NCBI RefSeq assembly: GCF_019059575.1
Contig: NW_024883022.1
Span: 1-64,000 of the forward strand
DNA: 64,000 nucleotides
Source of the DNA: Amphibalanus amphitrite
Lineage: Eukaryota; Arthropoda; Thecostraca; Balanomorpha; Balanidae
Direction: 5' to 3'
Shown: positions 41,970-52,056 of the stretch, one piece after another
Numbering within the stretch: the first letter of the stretch is position 1
How the letters are laid out: every line of letters starts with the position of its first letter
Position numbers and translations under genes: made by a program
The notes under the pieces: model-generated
The model's input: the letters and a program-made list of their open reading frames with translations, nothing else
What the model was told of the DNA's origin: nothing
Databases searched by the model: none

Positions 41970-42386
41970 TTATTTTACGGAGTTTGGGCTGCCATTTTTC
42001 TTTGGAAGCGGGGCAGTTCGAGTTCGTCGCTGGTTGGAACGAGTTGGGTTGCTGACTGCTGAGTTTGTCAGTGGTCTCAGGGGAATTCGTCGCGAGACCG
42101 CTTTGGGATCTTGTTGGTCCATTTGCTGGCTCTGCTTTGGAGTTTGATAGGCCCACTTGCTGGCCGCCTTTGGAGTTTGATAGGCCCACTTGCTGGCCGC
42201 CTTTGGAGTTTGGTTGGCCCCTTTGCTGGCCTTTATTTGTGGTTCTGTGGGCCTAATTGCTGGCCCCTTTTGCTTTGTGGGTTTCATTGAACCCTTGCGT
42301 TGGCCCTTTGGGGCTGGTGCTGATTGTGTTTGGTCTGGTGGAGTGACTGTTTGGTTCTTGGTGCTTTGTCGGATTTGTCGTTCCAT
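41970..42386 (-). CDS. Repetitive Lys/Gln/Pro-rich ORF of uncertain reality
   Basis: 138 codons with AASKWAYQTPK-like repeats encoded by 33-bp tandem units at about 42134-42230 (GATAGGCCCACTTGCTGGCC). Rich in Lys, Gln, Thr and Pro with no domain. It may be an opened minisatellite and not a gene. Confidence 0.2.
   Translation of the reverse strand: MERQIRQSTKNQTVTPPDQTQSAPAPKGQRKGSMKPTKQKGPAIRPTEPQIKASKGANQTPKAASKWAYQTPKAASKWAYQTPKQSQQMDQQDPKAVSRRIPLRPLTNSAVSNPTRSNQRRTRTAPLPKKNGSPNSVK
42134..42230. repeat. 33-bp tandem repeat
   Basis: About three copies of TTTGGAGTTTGATAGGCCCA and the following CTTGCTGGCCGCC; the first two are nearly exact. Confidence 0.85.
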
Positions 42387-42936
42387 TGGCTCAATTTTGC
42401 ATTTTTTACACTGATTTTCCTTTTCTTTTTTTAAGGTACACTCTCATTTTCTCTTCACATCTCACTTGCTTTCTTCGGCCTTAAATTTGGGTTAGGTGGG
42501 TTTCCTTGGTTAAAAGTTGATTGATCTATATATTTGCTTGGTTGATTGGTGACAAAGGGTCTTGATCAGCGGTATGGTGAAGTTCAGTGCCTTGGCGTAC
42601 ACCACTTCAAAGGGCGTCTTACATGGCCCTCCAAACGGAACGAACAGAACGGCGTGGGCCGCTGCAAGCGCTACTATCGTGTCGAGTTTGCACAACCCCG
42701 GAACCGTGAAATCCCAGTCAGCGCCATCGCTTTGGAGGTGTTTTGTTGTCAGGTTAACGGCCACGGAGTTCCTGTCATCGCACAGGTCGGAGATTGTCGC
42801 TACGCACCCGAACACCAACAGCGTCACCAGCTGGCCGTCTGGCAAAAGTGAAAGGGTTGAAACAACCGTTAAATTAATATTTTAATCTCAGGAATACATA
42901 TGATGAAGTTCAGTGCCTTGGCTGAACGTTACGGAT
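42387..42936. other. No gene assigned; short direct repeat
   Basis: ATGRTGAAGTTCAGTGCCTT occurs at about 42574 and 42901, flanking about 330 bp. Frames on both strands (42510-42845 minus, 42562-42885 plus) lack recognised motifs. Confidence 0.4.
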
Positions 42937-43436
42937 CTAAATTATTCTAATAGTTGAAGATGCCTGCTTGAAGGCATCTTCTACCGCTTCTGGTCGGTTA
43001 CTCGCCAACTTCGTCAGGTTGAAGCCTCCTTTGGCCACCAGTCGCGTCACCTCCTCTTTGATCTGTCTGGCCCGCTTGACATCTGGCACTGAAACCAACA
43101 TGTCATCCATATAGAAGTTTCTGTGCACAATAGTGGCGGCAGCTCTCGAGAGCTCTGTGTCCTCCTGATTGTCGTCAGCGGTCCTGCCAAGTGCATAGTT
43201 GGCCAGGGTGGGACTACACTTAGCCCTAAAAATCACTACCATCATCTGGTAGACATCTGGCGGCCCACCTCGGTTCATGTTGCGCCACAGGAAGCTTAGC
43301 GCTGGTTGGTCAAGTTCATTCACCCTCACCTGGTGGAACATTTGCTCCACATCCGCGACGAGAGCTACCCGCTCTTCTCTGAAACGGATCAGAACTCCTA
43401 CCAGGTTTAGAAGCAAGTCTGGACCGGTGAGGAGAG
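42937..43436 (-). pseudogene. BEL/Pao reverse transcriptase fragment
   Basis: An intact 159-codon frame reading LLLNLVGVLIRFREERVALV, ADVEQMFHQVRV, LSFLWRNMN, then FYMDDMLVSVPDVKRA and GGFNLTKLASNRPE. These are the diagnostic BEL/Pao RT blocks; FYMDD is the catalytic YVDD equivalent. It is cut off on the N side near 43440 close to a TTAA element (43474). In the minus sense RT precedes the protease fragment at 41 kb, so the two are not one element. Confidence 0.92.
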
Positions 43437-43473
43437 CCTACATTCAATAAAAAACATGATGAAATTATTTATC

Positions 43474-44657
43474 TTAACCCGCGCGGGGCTGGGGGGGGGG
43501 GTAAATTTTACCCCCCCTCGCGAATATTTGCAATAACTCAAAAACGGCGGCGCGCAGCGCCGCCAAACTTTCAGTACCTTATCAATTTGACACGTTCCCT
43601 GAAAATTTGAGCGAAATCCGTCGGAAATTTTTTGAGAAATTGACGTTTTAGTGACGTCATGTTCGCCATTTTCGCCTCAAAAACGGGAAAATTTCAAACG
43701 CCGCTAACATCTTCATTTTTAAAGGAATCAAGACGTAACAAAAAAGGTTATACGTAATTTTAATTGGTCTTTCAAATGGCCATCTCGGTTTTTTGAAAAT
43801 TTTGGATTTTGGCCCAACTTTTTTTTTCTAAAAACTGACTTTTTTGGGAAAATAATTATAAAATCCAAAATTTTGGGTGTATCGAAAAAAACCGGAATAT
43901 ATGTCAGAGAAGTGGTCTATGTGCAGTGTGCACCTACATACCAATTTTTAGAAGAATCGGTTCAAAAATGTGGGAGTTATTCAAAATTTTGTGACGTCAC
44001 GACACACAAAAATTTTGAAAAATGATTTTTTTGGAAGTTCTAGACCTCGTACGGAAACGAAAATAGCACCATTCGATTCGCCGTGAAAAACTGCATCAGA
44101 TAGACACCTTTTTAGGCCTTAACAACCAACTTCAAAATTTGACCTCACTTGACCTGACCTTGACCTGACCTCGACCTGAAATTCATCCAGAGGTGGTCCA
44201 TATCACTAATTGAGTGTGCCTATTGAATTCTATGAGTAAAATGACCCATAAAACATGTGTCGCACATGCCCTTTTCTATATTTTGTTTTTTGGTGACCTG
44301 ACCTGACCTGACCTTGACCTTGACCTCTGAATGATATTGTATGCAACTAATATTGTCTTGGTAGCCTAAGAACACGTTTTGGGCAAACAGTCTCAGTCGA
44401 TGACTCCATTCTTCGGCAACTACGGTGACAGGCCGATACTGTAGAAACTTGCAATTTGTACCCTTGACCTGACCTTGACCTTGACCTCAAACTTTAAACT
44501 AAGTACATGTTTTTAGTTGTTCGTGATGAGAGCTTTCGATTGGCGTTTGAATTTTCCAAATCGGACCATTAGTTCGGGAGATAACAGGGGGGGTAAAATT
44601 TACCCCCCCCCCCAGCCCCGCGCGTTCGGCTGGAGACCCCAGCCCCGCGCGGGTTAA
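43474..44657. mobile_element. TTAA/poly-G family element (complete)
   Basis: TTAA at 43474-43477 and 44654-44657. The ends CCCGCGCGGGGCTG and CAGCCCCGCGCGGG are exact inverted repeats. G-run/C-run hairpins lie just inside each end (G 43491-43501 with C 43511-43517; G 44587-44593 with C 44603-44613). The interior contains repeated TGACCT arrays (about 44140-44180, 44290-44330, 44460-44490). A short copy of the right end follows a 17-bp spacer near 44620-44655. Confidence 0.88.
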
Positions 44658-44845
44658 CCCGCGCCGTGCTGGAGGGGGGTTACGCCCCCCCCCCTCAGGT
44701 TTTTAGCGAATATCTCAAAAACGCGCCGCCGTTTTTGGTAAACCTGTTCATACATCATTTCCGCACATGTAAAAATTTCAGACACGGGTCGTTCAAGGTC
44801 AGGTCACCAGGTCCCGTCAAGTGACCTTACCTCAGAAAAGGTTTA
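44654..44845. mobile_element. Partial TTAA/poly-G element abutting the previous one
   Basis: It shares the TTAA at 44654 and begins CCCGCGCCGTGCTGG. A G-run/C-run hairpin follows (G 44674-44679, C 44684-44694), then the family phrase AGCGAATATCTCAAAAACGC. It is lost after about 44845, where a TTTAAAGGCTCCCTATA motif occurs. Confidence 0.65.
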
Positions 44846-45529
44846 AAGGCTCCCTATACAGTCTACATGAATTAATATTTAGAAAGCAGTCGCCATGAGC
44901 TTCCACAACAAGTTGCTCATCTGTGGTCTGCCTTTTACAAGGCAGGGGTGACAACACGCTCACCATGTACTGCCATCTGATTGTGATTGCCCGATCAGCG
45001 AAAATGGCATCTGTTTCGCACGCACACTTCCCCAATCATCGACCGGAACGACGCAGTTGTTCTTTTCGGCTGTATTGAGCCGCAGTCCAGAAGCATCTCT
45101 CAGACACACAAATGGGCCTTGACCCGGACAACGCCTGAATCCCGCGCACAAGGTGACCGCAAGGTCAAAGCAAACAGCTCACTGTCCGCCGTCTGCTTTC
45201 GATCAGCTGATCTCTCGCCGTCGCGTCGGCGGCCGAGACCGAGCCGGAGCGTCTAGTTCAACCTTTACCTACCGAACGGGCCATCAGCCCGGCGGAGTAG
45301 CAAGTCCCCCCCCCCCCCCCCCGTGAAACGACGTCACAGCCAGTCATTATACGAACAGATAAGTACAATGACTATTATAAGGCGCCCTTACCGCCAGCAG
45401 CTGAGGCATCAAAGACGGGACGTGGCTTCGTGCTGGAGCTCTCGGAACGGAGAATAGGTCGGTGTAGCATATAGAATATCTTCCCTGGACCGGGAGGACC
45501 ATCGACCTTACTCTCGGGGACCTGCTCGA
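44846..45529. other. No recognisable gene
   Basis: A C-run at 45307-45322. Minus frames near 44960-45151 and 45250-45530 lack motifs. Confidence 0.4.
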
Positions 45530-45978
45530 TCACACCACTGTTCCCCATGTCACGAAAACATCGTTATACTGAGACTGGAGCTCAGGCTCCGTACCCAGCC
45601 GTCGAGACTTCTCAGAAAACTTCCTAATAACTTCCTGTACTGTCCTCGGCACGACCTTGTCATGTATCTTGTGATGACGCCTGAAGTGCTGAGATATGTG
45701 AGAGTTCTTGAAATGAAAGCCACACATATGGCAGATCAGCCGTGTAAATCTACGAAATGTCTCTCGGTGCTTCTTTTCCTCTGCAGCCGGCAGCACAAGC
45801 TTGAACGCGTTGGTGATATTGCTCCGAGTTGCAGACCCAGTGTGCATTCTAGCAAGTTTTTGCCAGACTGGTACACGGCTCGCCAAATGTCTTCTTCTGA
45901 CAAAATCTGCGCTTCATCAGGCAGGGCAGGCTGGACATCAGAGACGATGCCAGAGCGGACGTTTTCCGCTGCCGGCAC
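45530..45978 (-). pseudogene. ORF with a C2H2-like finger, frameshifted
   Basis: The minus strand starts in one frame (45978-45736; ALPDEAQILSEEDIWRAVYQ) and continues in another (45886-45530) with CHMCGFHFKNSHISQHFRRH, a C-x2-C...H-x(3-5)-H finger. A helical end (VPRTVQEVIRKFSEK) follows. It could be the N terminus of a transposon or recombinase-like protein similar in style to the gene at 50-52.6 kb; this is inference. Confidence 0.35.
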
Positions 45979-46112
45979 CTAGTTCTTCTCGAGCAGAGCT
46001 GCCTCATCAGGGACGACACTGGGTTTGGCGTGGCTATGATGCAATCCCGCTTTACAGTTCTTTGCGTTGCACGCATGTCCGATCTCTCTTTAATGCTGCT
46101 TGTCTTTAACCC

Positions 46113-47102
46113 TACAGGGTGGACCAAAAAGGATGGAAACATTTTAAACTCGTATAAAACATGCAATATTGCATGCAGGTGACTGAAAATGATACCAAAC
46201 GAGAGTACATTTTGTGGAAATTCATAATGACATCATGTTCAGCTGCTTTCTCTCGTTTTCAGTCTCTCACAGTAGATGTTCGAGGAGCCCACCTTTGCGA
46301 GACATGCACAGATCGGCCCGCCTGCCGGCTGACGCGATAGCCCGACGACACATGTCCTCTGGTATGACTCGCACAGCCTTGGTGATCGCTCTCTTCAGGT
46401 CACTAAAGCTTACAGAACCTTCTTTATAGACCTGACCGGTGACCCTTGAGATGACCCTACAGGAAAAAAATCCATAGGGTCAGGTCGGTTGAGCAGACAG
46501 GCCAATTCCACTTCGGTTCGAGGGTGGGAGCGACGTGGCTGACCTACCAAGCGACGCTTAAGAAGTTCTTGAAGTGAGATCAAGCGACGTATGGCAGTAT
46601 CTTGGACCTCATGTGGCTCCAGCACGGCGGTGCATCTCCTCACATAGCAAAACAATGGTCAAGTGGATCGAGAACCACTCTGGTGACCGGCTGATATCCC
46701 GCAGTGCCAGTCGGAACTGGCCCGTCTGCTCACTTGACTTGACCCCTATGGATTTTTTCCTGTAGCGTCATCTCAAGGGTCAGGTCTACAAAGAAGGTCC
46801 AGCAAGCTTCTGTGGCCTGAAGAAAGCGATCGTCAAGGCTGTACGAGTCATACCAGAGGACATGTGTCGTCGGGCTATCGCGTCAGCCGCCAGGCGGGCC
46901 GATCTGTGCATGTCTCGCAAAGGTGGCCTCCTCGAACATCTACTGTGAGAGACTGAAAACGAGAGAAAGCAGCTGAGCATGATGTCATTATGAATTTCCA
47001 CAAAATGTACTCTCGTTTGGTATCATTTTCAGTCACCTGCATGCAATATTGCATGTTTTATACGAGTTTAAAATGTTTCCATCCTTTTTGGTCCACCCTG
47101 TA
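46113..47102. mobile_element. Mariner-like element with inverted internal duplication
   Basis: TA flanks 46115-47100. The ends CAGGGTGGACCAAAAAGGAT and the reverse complement continue as an inverted repeat of more than 300 bp on each side, far longer than a normal mariner TIR. The right arm includes the C-terminal transposase coding sequence and the left arm holds its inverted copy, so the element is a rearranged foldback derivative. Confidence 0.88.
46574..46948 (+). pseudogene. Mariner transposase C-terminal relic
   Basis: The plus strand reads KTMVKWIENHSGDRLISRSA, then NWPVCSLDLTPMDFFL. The block corresponds to the last catalytic Asp region (usually SPDLTPMDFFLW) with Pro to Leu. A stop follows, then VYKEGPASFCGLKKAIVKAV and a LCMSRKGGLLEHL terminus at 46948. 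Upstream, GGASPHIAKQ in another frame shows a frameshift and loss of the preceding Asp. The end of this gene is also present in inverted copy at 46247-46440. Confidence 0.82.
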
Positions 47103-48166
47103 TTCCTGGCGGGCTCCACCGGGACAAGAAACTGGCGGGGGGGGGGGCCGATTCGCCCCCCCCCCTGAGATCTCGAGAACGAAGCAAGATAGCGACAAGC
47201 GGTAAACGGCATCGGATACGCACGGCCAAGATCTACAATTTTTACAAAGGTCATTTTCAGGTCAGGTCAAAGATGACGTCACAGGGGTCGAAAAAGTCAA
47301 AATGGCGGCACTAGATATGGAGAGAGTTTTTCTCGAATAACTTTCGAATTAGTCAAGATAGGAACAAACTAAGGGCATCATCGTGATCCTCTCGTCAATC
47401 CGCATCGAATGATATATATGTTGACCTCGAAAGGTCAAGGTCAAAGGTTGACCTCAGGTCACGTGACCTCGAGGTCATCATGTATATCATTCGATGCGTC
47501 TTGACGAGCTGAACACAATGAGACCATCCGCGCGTCTGTATCTTGTTCCTGTACGGAGTTATTGGCCAAAAACCTTTGGTGACCTTTGATGACGTCACAT
47601 GACCTCACAGCTGCCCAACAGCAAAACAGACCTCAAGGTAGTGAAGGTTGATCGTATATGAAGTCATGTATGGTATATGGGGCCATTCCGACCCGTTTTA
47701 GTGGTAAAAACAGGGAGTTGATTTTTCCCCCATTGACTTATAATGGGGAGGTCGCGAAATTGACCTGACCTTAGGTCACCGATATCAAAATTCCGAGATA
47801 TACAAATTGCACATACTGGTACCCTAACTAAACCCTGAAGAGAAGAAATTGATCGGTCAAAAACTCTAGCTCTGGCGTGATTGCAAACTTTTCTGAGGTA
47901 GGGTCACCAAACCGCCTCTGGTGACCTGACCTGAGGTCAGATCAACTCAAAATTTTCAGACATGTTGCGTAGAAGCCTTTTAGGAAAAGTCAGAAAATTT
48001 GAGCTTCCTAGCTCAACGCGTTTGGGAGATATAACCAAAAAACCTCAGGGGGGGGGGGGCTCCTGAGGCCCCCCCCCCCGCCAGGAATAGGGTTAAGACT
48101 GGGTGCTTTTTCCAAGATCATGTTACCATGGATAACTATATATATTAGTATACTATAGTATACTAT

Positions 48167-48330
48167 TACACCTTTTTGCACTCAAAATAGGCATCTTTTC
48201 ATTCAATTTCGGCGAATTGCATTCAATTTTAGCGATCTCTCTATTCGAAGCAAATGAGAGATCGCTAAAATTGAATGCAATTCGCCGAAATTGAATGAAA
48301 AGATGCCTATTTTGAGTGCAAAAAGGTGTA
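48167..48330. repeat. Near-perfect foldback, 75-bp stem
   Basis: TACACCTTTTTGCACTCAAA begins the left arm and the right arm ends AAAAAGGTGTA. The arms show no visible mismatch over about 75 bp, with a 14-nt loop. It is flanked by TATACTATAGTA-type AT-rich sequence. Young MITE-like hairpin. Confidence 0.92.
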
Positions 48331-48340
48331 GTATACTATA

Positions 48341-48930
48341 CTATATATAGTAGTAATCCATGATGTTACTGTGCCTCATGTCGTGATTATTGCCACGGAG
48401 GAGTTTTGTGTCACTTTCTATTTGGCATGCTTCAGAGATGATGATCCTTTGGCCAGTGAGGAACTCTGACACATCAACAAATTTTAGAATGATCTCTTCT
48501 GTTTCTTTACACTCTTTATGTTCCCTCAGTTCCTCTCTAATAACTGCACGATAGTCTGGGATATGAGCTGGTTCTGTGTGTTTTGTTGTTTGAAACATCA
48601 GTTGGTGAGAACCTAGGACACTACCTATGATATTTCTACCTGTCAATATTTCACACCTCCTGAGAAGAGTCTGTTGAGTGCTGTCGCAGCTTCTTCATGG
48701 CGTGTCCCATGATTCGCTGCACGCAGTTGTCGACAGAAGACTCTCTGGTCTCCGAAATAAAGAACCTGGGCACAAAAAGCAGACGTCAGAACGAAAGTAT
48801 GATCATAAACAAAAAAGTAGAAGTGGTGGATACAGAATAAAAATGACGGTGGGGCCTTGGCACATGCTGGCCATCGGTGATTAGTCCCTGTAAGTTGTAA
48901 CGTCATCAAATATCCCGTAACATTCAACAT
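48341..48930 (-). CDS. Unrecognised coding-like region, two frames
   Basis: The minus strand has a frame at 48770-48655 after a possible splice acceptor (TGTGCCCAG), reading VLYFGDQRVFCRQLRAANHG and ending SGGVKY. A second frame at 48646-48341 reads FQTTKHTEPAHIPDYRAVIR and EEIILKFVDVSEFL. Composition suggests real protein coding, perhaps a relic. No family recognised. Confidence 0.25.
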
Positions 48931-49545
48931 GGCTCCTCCGGAGATATGGTGCTGTTCGCTCCCAGTCCGTCCCGTGCTAGCCGCTTAACGTTGTGCCTAA
49001 CGCAGGACGCGATCAGCTTGGTCGCGGCTACACTGTACGCAATCGGGCCGCGGTAGACGCGCCAGCGTTGAGCCGTAATGCCGAACGCATTACTGTCGTA
49101 AACTTACTCGTAAACTTACTATTTTCGCTGGTGCGACGGGCACGACGTAGGCGGTAGTTGAACACTCGTCGTTCGTCGGTGGTCACCGCCGCCCCCGGAA
49201 ATGGCCTCACAAGGTGTTCACGGAGAGGGAGCTTAGTCTTCCGGCCGTCACGTTGAATCCACGGTGAATATGTGAATACCCGATCACATGTGAATAATTG
49301 AATAATTGATGATATTATGTGTAATGTATGCACATGTAGTCGATTATGTTTATAGGTAAAGCTATTGTTTATTGTACCTATATACGTGTATATTGTAAAT
49401 ACGTACACTATATACATGCATTCATATTGTACCTATTCGAACTTCACCAAAAATGTCGGTCCCTTGCTAAGTGTAGCATGAGTTTGCTATTTATTCTGCA
49501 GTGTTCTTTGTTGTTCCATGTTTAAAACGTATATGTTTTTTCTGT
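48931..49545. other. No recognisable gene
   Basis: Only short frames; AT-rich from 49260 onward. Confidence 0.45.
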
Positions 49546-49588
49546 AATTATCGCTGACGAAGCTCCAGGAGCGAAATATTCGATAATT
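49546..49588 (+). ncRNA. Hammerhead-ribozyme-like motif
   Basis: AATTATCG pairs with CGATAATT (49581-49588) as stem I. Between them are the core CTGACGA (49554-49560), a small stem II (GCTC-CAG-GAGC) and GAAA (49573-49576), followed by a minimal stem III. This arrangement matches the minimal type I hammerheads described in Penelope-like retroelements. One extra A separates the core from stem II, so activity is uncertain. Confidence 0.5.
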
Positions 49589-49739
49589 TTAAATATAACT
49601 TTTTGGCTCCTATTTCTGATTTATATTATGAGGTTACTGGTTATTCTTATATCAATTTTATTCATCATGAGCCTCAAGCAGAGTTTCAGCTTTTTAAGAA
49701 GCTTTTTAAGAAGATATACAGTGTTCCTATACAACTAAC

Positions 49740-50136
49740 CGGATGTTGCGCGTTAGTAAACCGGAAGCTGCGTTCTGCGCATGCTTTCCAGAAGCTTCGG
49801 CAGGCGAGGTTTTATAAGGGGATGCAGCAGAGTAGCGTCCTCTTTCGGCTCCGAGACGTCCTCCAGGTGGGTTCTCTCTGTGTCGGTCTTCGCGGTATCG
49901 TTTGCTGTGTGTGTGTGTGTGTGGTTTTTTGTCCGTAGCTCTGGTGTTTACTGTCCGATTTTGTTGTTTCAAAAACCAAAATGTAGATAAAGAAGTTTTC
50001 TGTCCAACTGTGATTATTTTGTGTTTGAATTTTGTGTAAGTGTGTTGTGAGTTTCGTGTGTTGTGTTCGTGTGGATAACAGTCGCGACACTCCGACACCG
50101 TGATGAGACATCCACAGTCGGTCTTGCGGCCTCTGA
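49740..50136 (+). other. Possible promoter/5' region of the recombinase-like gene
   Basis: TTTTATAAGGGG at about 49810 is a TATA-like site followed by GC-rich sequence and a CAGGTGGG donor-like site near 49864. A GT microsatellite lies at 49905-49922. Linkage to the downstream gene is inference. Confidence 0.25.
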
Positions 50137-50399
50137 ACCCCGCCAGACACACCTCCCCCTCCGGAACCACCCGAACAACCGTCCCCACCCTCCCCGGTAT
50201 CGGATCATGCTGAAGACCCAACTTTCAATCCGTATGATTCGGACAGCATGTCGCTTCCTGAAGCGGTAAAATCAACGTCCTTTGTGGACGACTGGTCGGA
50301 TTCCGACTGCGACATGCAAGATCAACCTCCGGTCGGAGCCCGAGTCGCAACGCGACGCATGATGCAGGAGGGGCTACCGGGCCGTAGCACGGACGTGTG

Positions 50400-50690
50400 G
50401 GTGGAAGTGGGTACTGCCGCCGCTTCCCGCGCGCCCGCCGCCTCCACCTCAGGCGCGCCCACCGCCGCCGCCGCCTCAGGTGCGCCCGCCGCCGCGTTCG
50501 CGCCCGCCGCCGCCGCCGCCTCCGCATTCGCGCCCGCCGCCGCCGCCGCCGCCTCCGCATTCGCGCCCGCCGCCGCCGCCGCCGCCGCCTCACTCGCGCC
50601 CGCTGCCGCCACCTCACACGCGCCCGCCGCCGCCACCTCACGCGCGCCCGCCGCCGCCGCCTCACGTGCGCCTGCAGTGGACAGCTTCCG
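50400..50690. repeat. GC-rich minisatellite (CGCCCGCCGCCGCC units)
   Basis: Irregular units of about 18-36 bp of GCGCCCGCCGCCGCC plus TCCGCATTC or TCACGC. It encodes Ala/Pro or Arg runs depending on frame, so the reading frame through it is uncertain. Confidence 0.85.
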
Positions 50691-51567
50691 GCCTGCAGAC
50701 GGCTGGACCAAGGCAGTGGCACTGTGGTGCCCTGTCGTCGCCCGGGTAGTTCAGCGCGACCACCGCGCCGGCGGAAACATGTCGCCCAGTGCCCTGGCGG
50801 CCAGGACTGCCCACTGGCCGGGGAGATGAGGACTATCAAGGACATCGAAGTGTGGTCCGCGCCGACCTCCAACACGGAACGGACGTGTTCCTGCGGAGAA
50901 GTGATTGGAAGCGGAGGATACGGGCTGAGAAAGTGCCTGAGCCGGCACCTCAAACGCAACAAGGTTCATGCAGGGGATGACCAGGGAGAAGTGCTCATCA
51001 AGGTACTCAACACTGGGCACCGACTGGTGGCCAGGACGTGGGCCTGCGCCCAGGCCACTGGCCTCCCTCTGCTAAACGGCCCAGAAGTTCCGAAGCCCCC
51101 TGGCCCAACTCAAGACGGTGAGACTGCCGGTTCGTCTGAAGCAGCTCCAACACGCTATGTGACACAGCGGGAAGATCTGCATCGCTTGTCTGTGGAGCGG
51201 GTGGGGCCCTTCAGACCCGAATGGAGCGTCATGAACATTCCGTTCAAGAACGTGCACACCAAAAGGCAGTACACGCAGCACCTGACGCGCCTGCTACGTG
51301 GATCGAACATCCTGGATCACGACAAGCCTCTGGAGAGCCTCGACCTTCGGGTCTTGATGGCGGACACATCCTCACAAGAAGCGTTGCGCAACGCCCTGTC
51401 GGATTTCTTGAGAGAAAAGTATCCGACCGGGTATATGATGTGTATGTCGCTCAAGTGGGTGACCAAGATGATCGCGGGCCGGATCGTCGTGGTTCCCGAT
51501 GACCTGGAGCTGCGCTGGCAGGGGTACCTCGAGGCGTTCAACAAGCTCGTTGATTATGAGCTTACGA

Positions 51568-52056
51568 TGGCGGCCCTCCGCGGAGATGAGCAGCCCGTTT
51601 GCGGCGGGTGCGCCGTGCCTCTCACCGTCGCCCACGTGCTTTTATCTTGTCGACGCTTGGAACCGGACCGGACTCGCTACCTGGGCCGCATCGCTCCGGA
51701 TATCACCGTCCGCCACTTGCTGGGTGACGAGTCACCCTGGGTTTTATCTGGCAACATCTTTTCCTTTATCCGTTCAATCAAATTCCAAGTAATCTACTCG
51801 ATCTGATACCAAACCAACTAGTCCATACGTCTATTCTAATCTAGTCCTTACGCCTAGTCAGCTGTCTTTTACGATACGCTTGGAGTATTTTACCCTTCTT
51901 TGCTCTTTTTAACCAGCTTTTAGGCTTTTTTAAGCCTTTTATTACGTCGGTTTTCTTGTGACACACTTGCTTTACTTGTATATAGTTATGGGCGCAAAAT
52001 GACTTGTAGTCGGCGCGCCCTTAAGCCCCAATAAACAAACAAACAAACAAACAAAA
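51568..52056 (+). mobile_element. I-type LINE 3' fragment (5'-truncated)
   Basis: Aligns to the LINE from the Cys-rich C terminus of ORF2 (EQPVCGGCAVPLTVAHVLLS) through the stop at 51806, the CTAGTC-rich 3' UTR, the terminal stem-loop (51987-52020) and an (AACA)n tail. It is clearly diverged from copies 1 and 2, so an older insertion or another subfamily. Its ORF2 piece is in frame with the upstream gene by chance. Confidence 0.92.

Larger units (their letters stand above)
46106..48096. mobile_element. TTAA/poly-G family element with nested mariner
   Basis: TTAA at 46106-46109 and 48093-48096. With the mariner removed the left end reads CCCTATTCCTGGCGGG, exactly inverted to CCCGCCAGGAATAGGG on the right. 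G/C-run hairpins lie at 47137-47165 and 48048-48079. The interior (47166-47480) matches the arms of the palindromic element at 9363-10976. It is rich in AGGTCA and contains TGACGTCA. Confidence 0.88.

Noticed and set aside
41970..42386. A real Lys/Gln-rich gene
   Set aside because: It is largely a 33-bp tandem repeat read in frame, so it is kept only as a low-confidence ORF.
40972..43436. One BEL/Pao element spanning protease and RT
   Set aside because: On the minus strand the RT fragment would precede the protease, opposite to the BEL/Pao order, so they are separate relics or rearranged.
50397..51806. One continuous 469-codon protein
   Set aside because: Its first part is an arginine-rich reading of a GC minisatellite and its end is a LINE ORF2 remnant that is in frame by chance. 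Only the middle is likely genuine.
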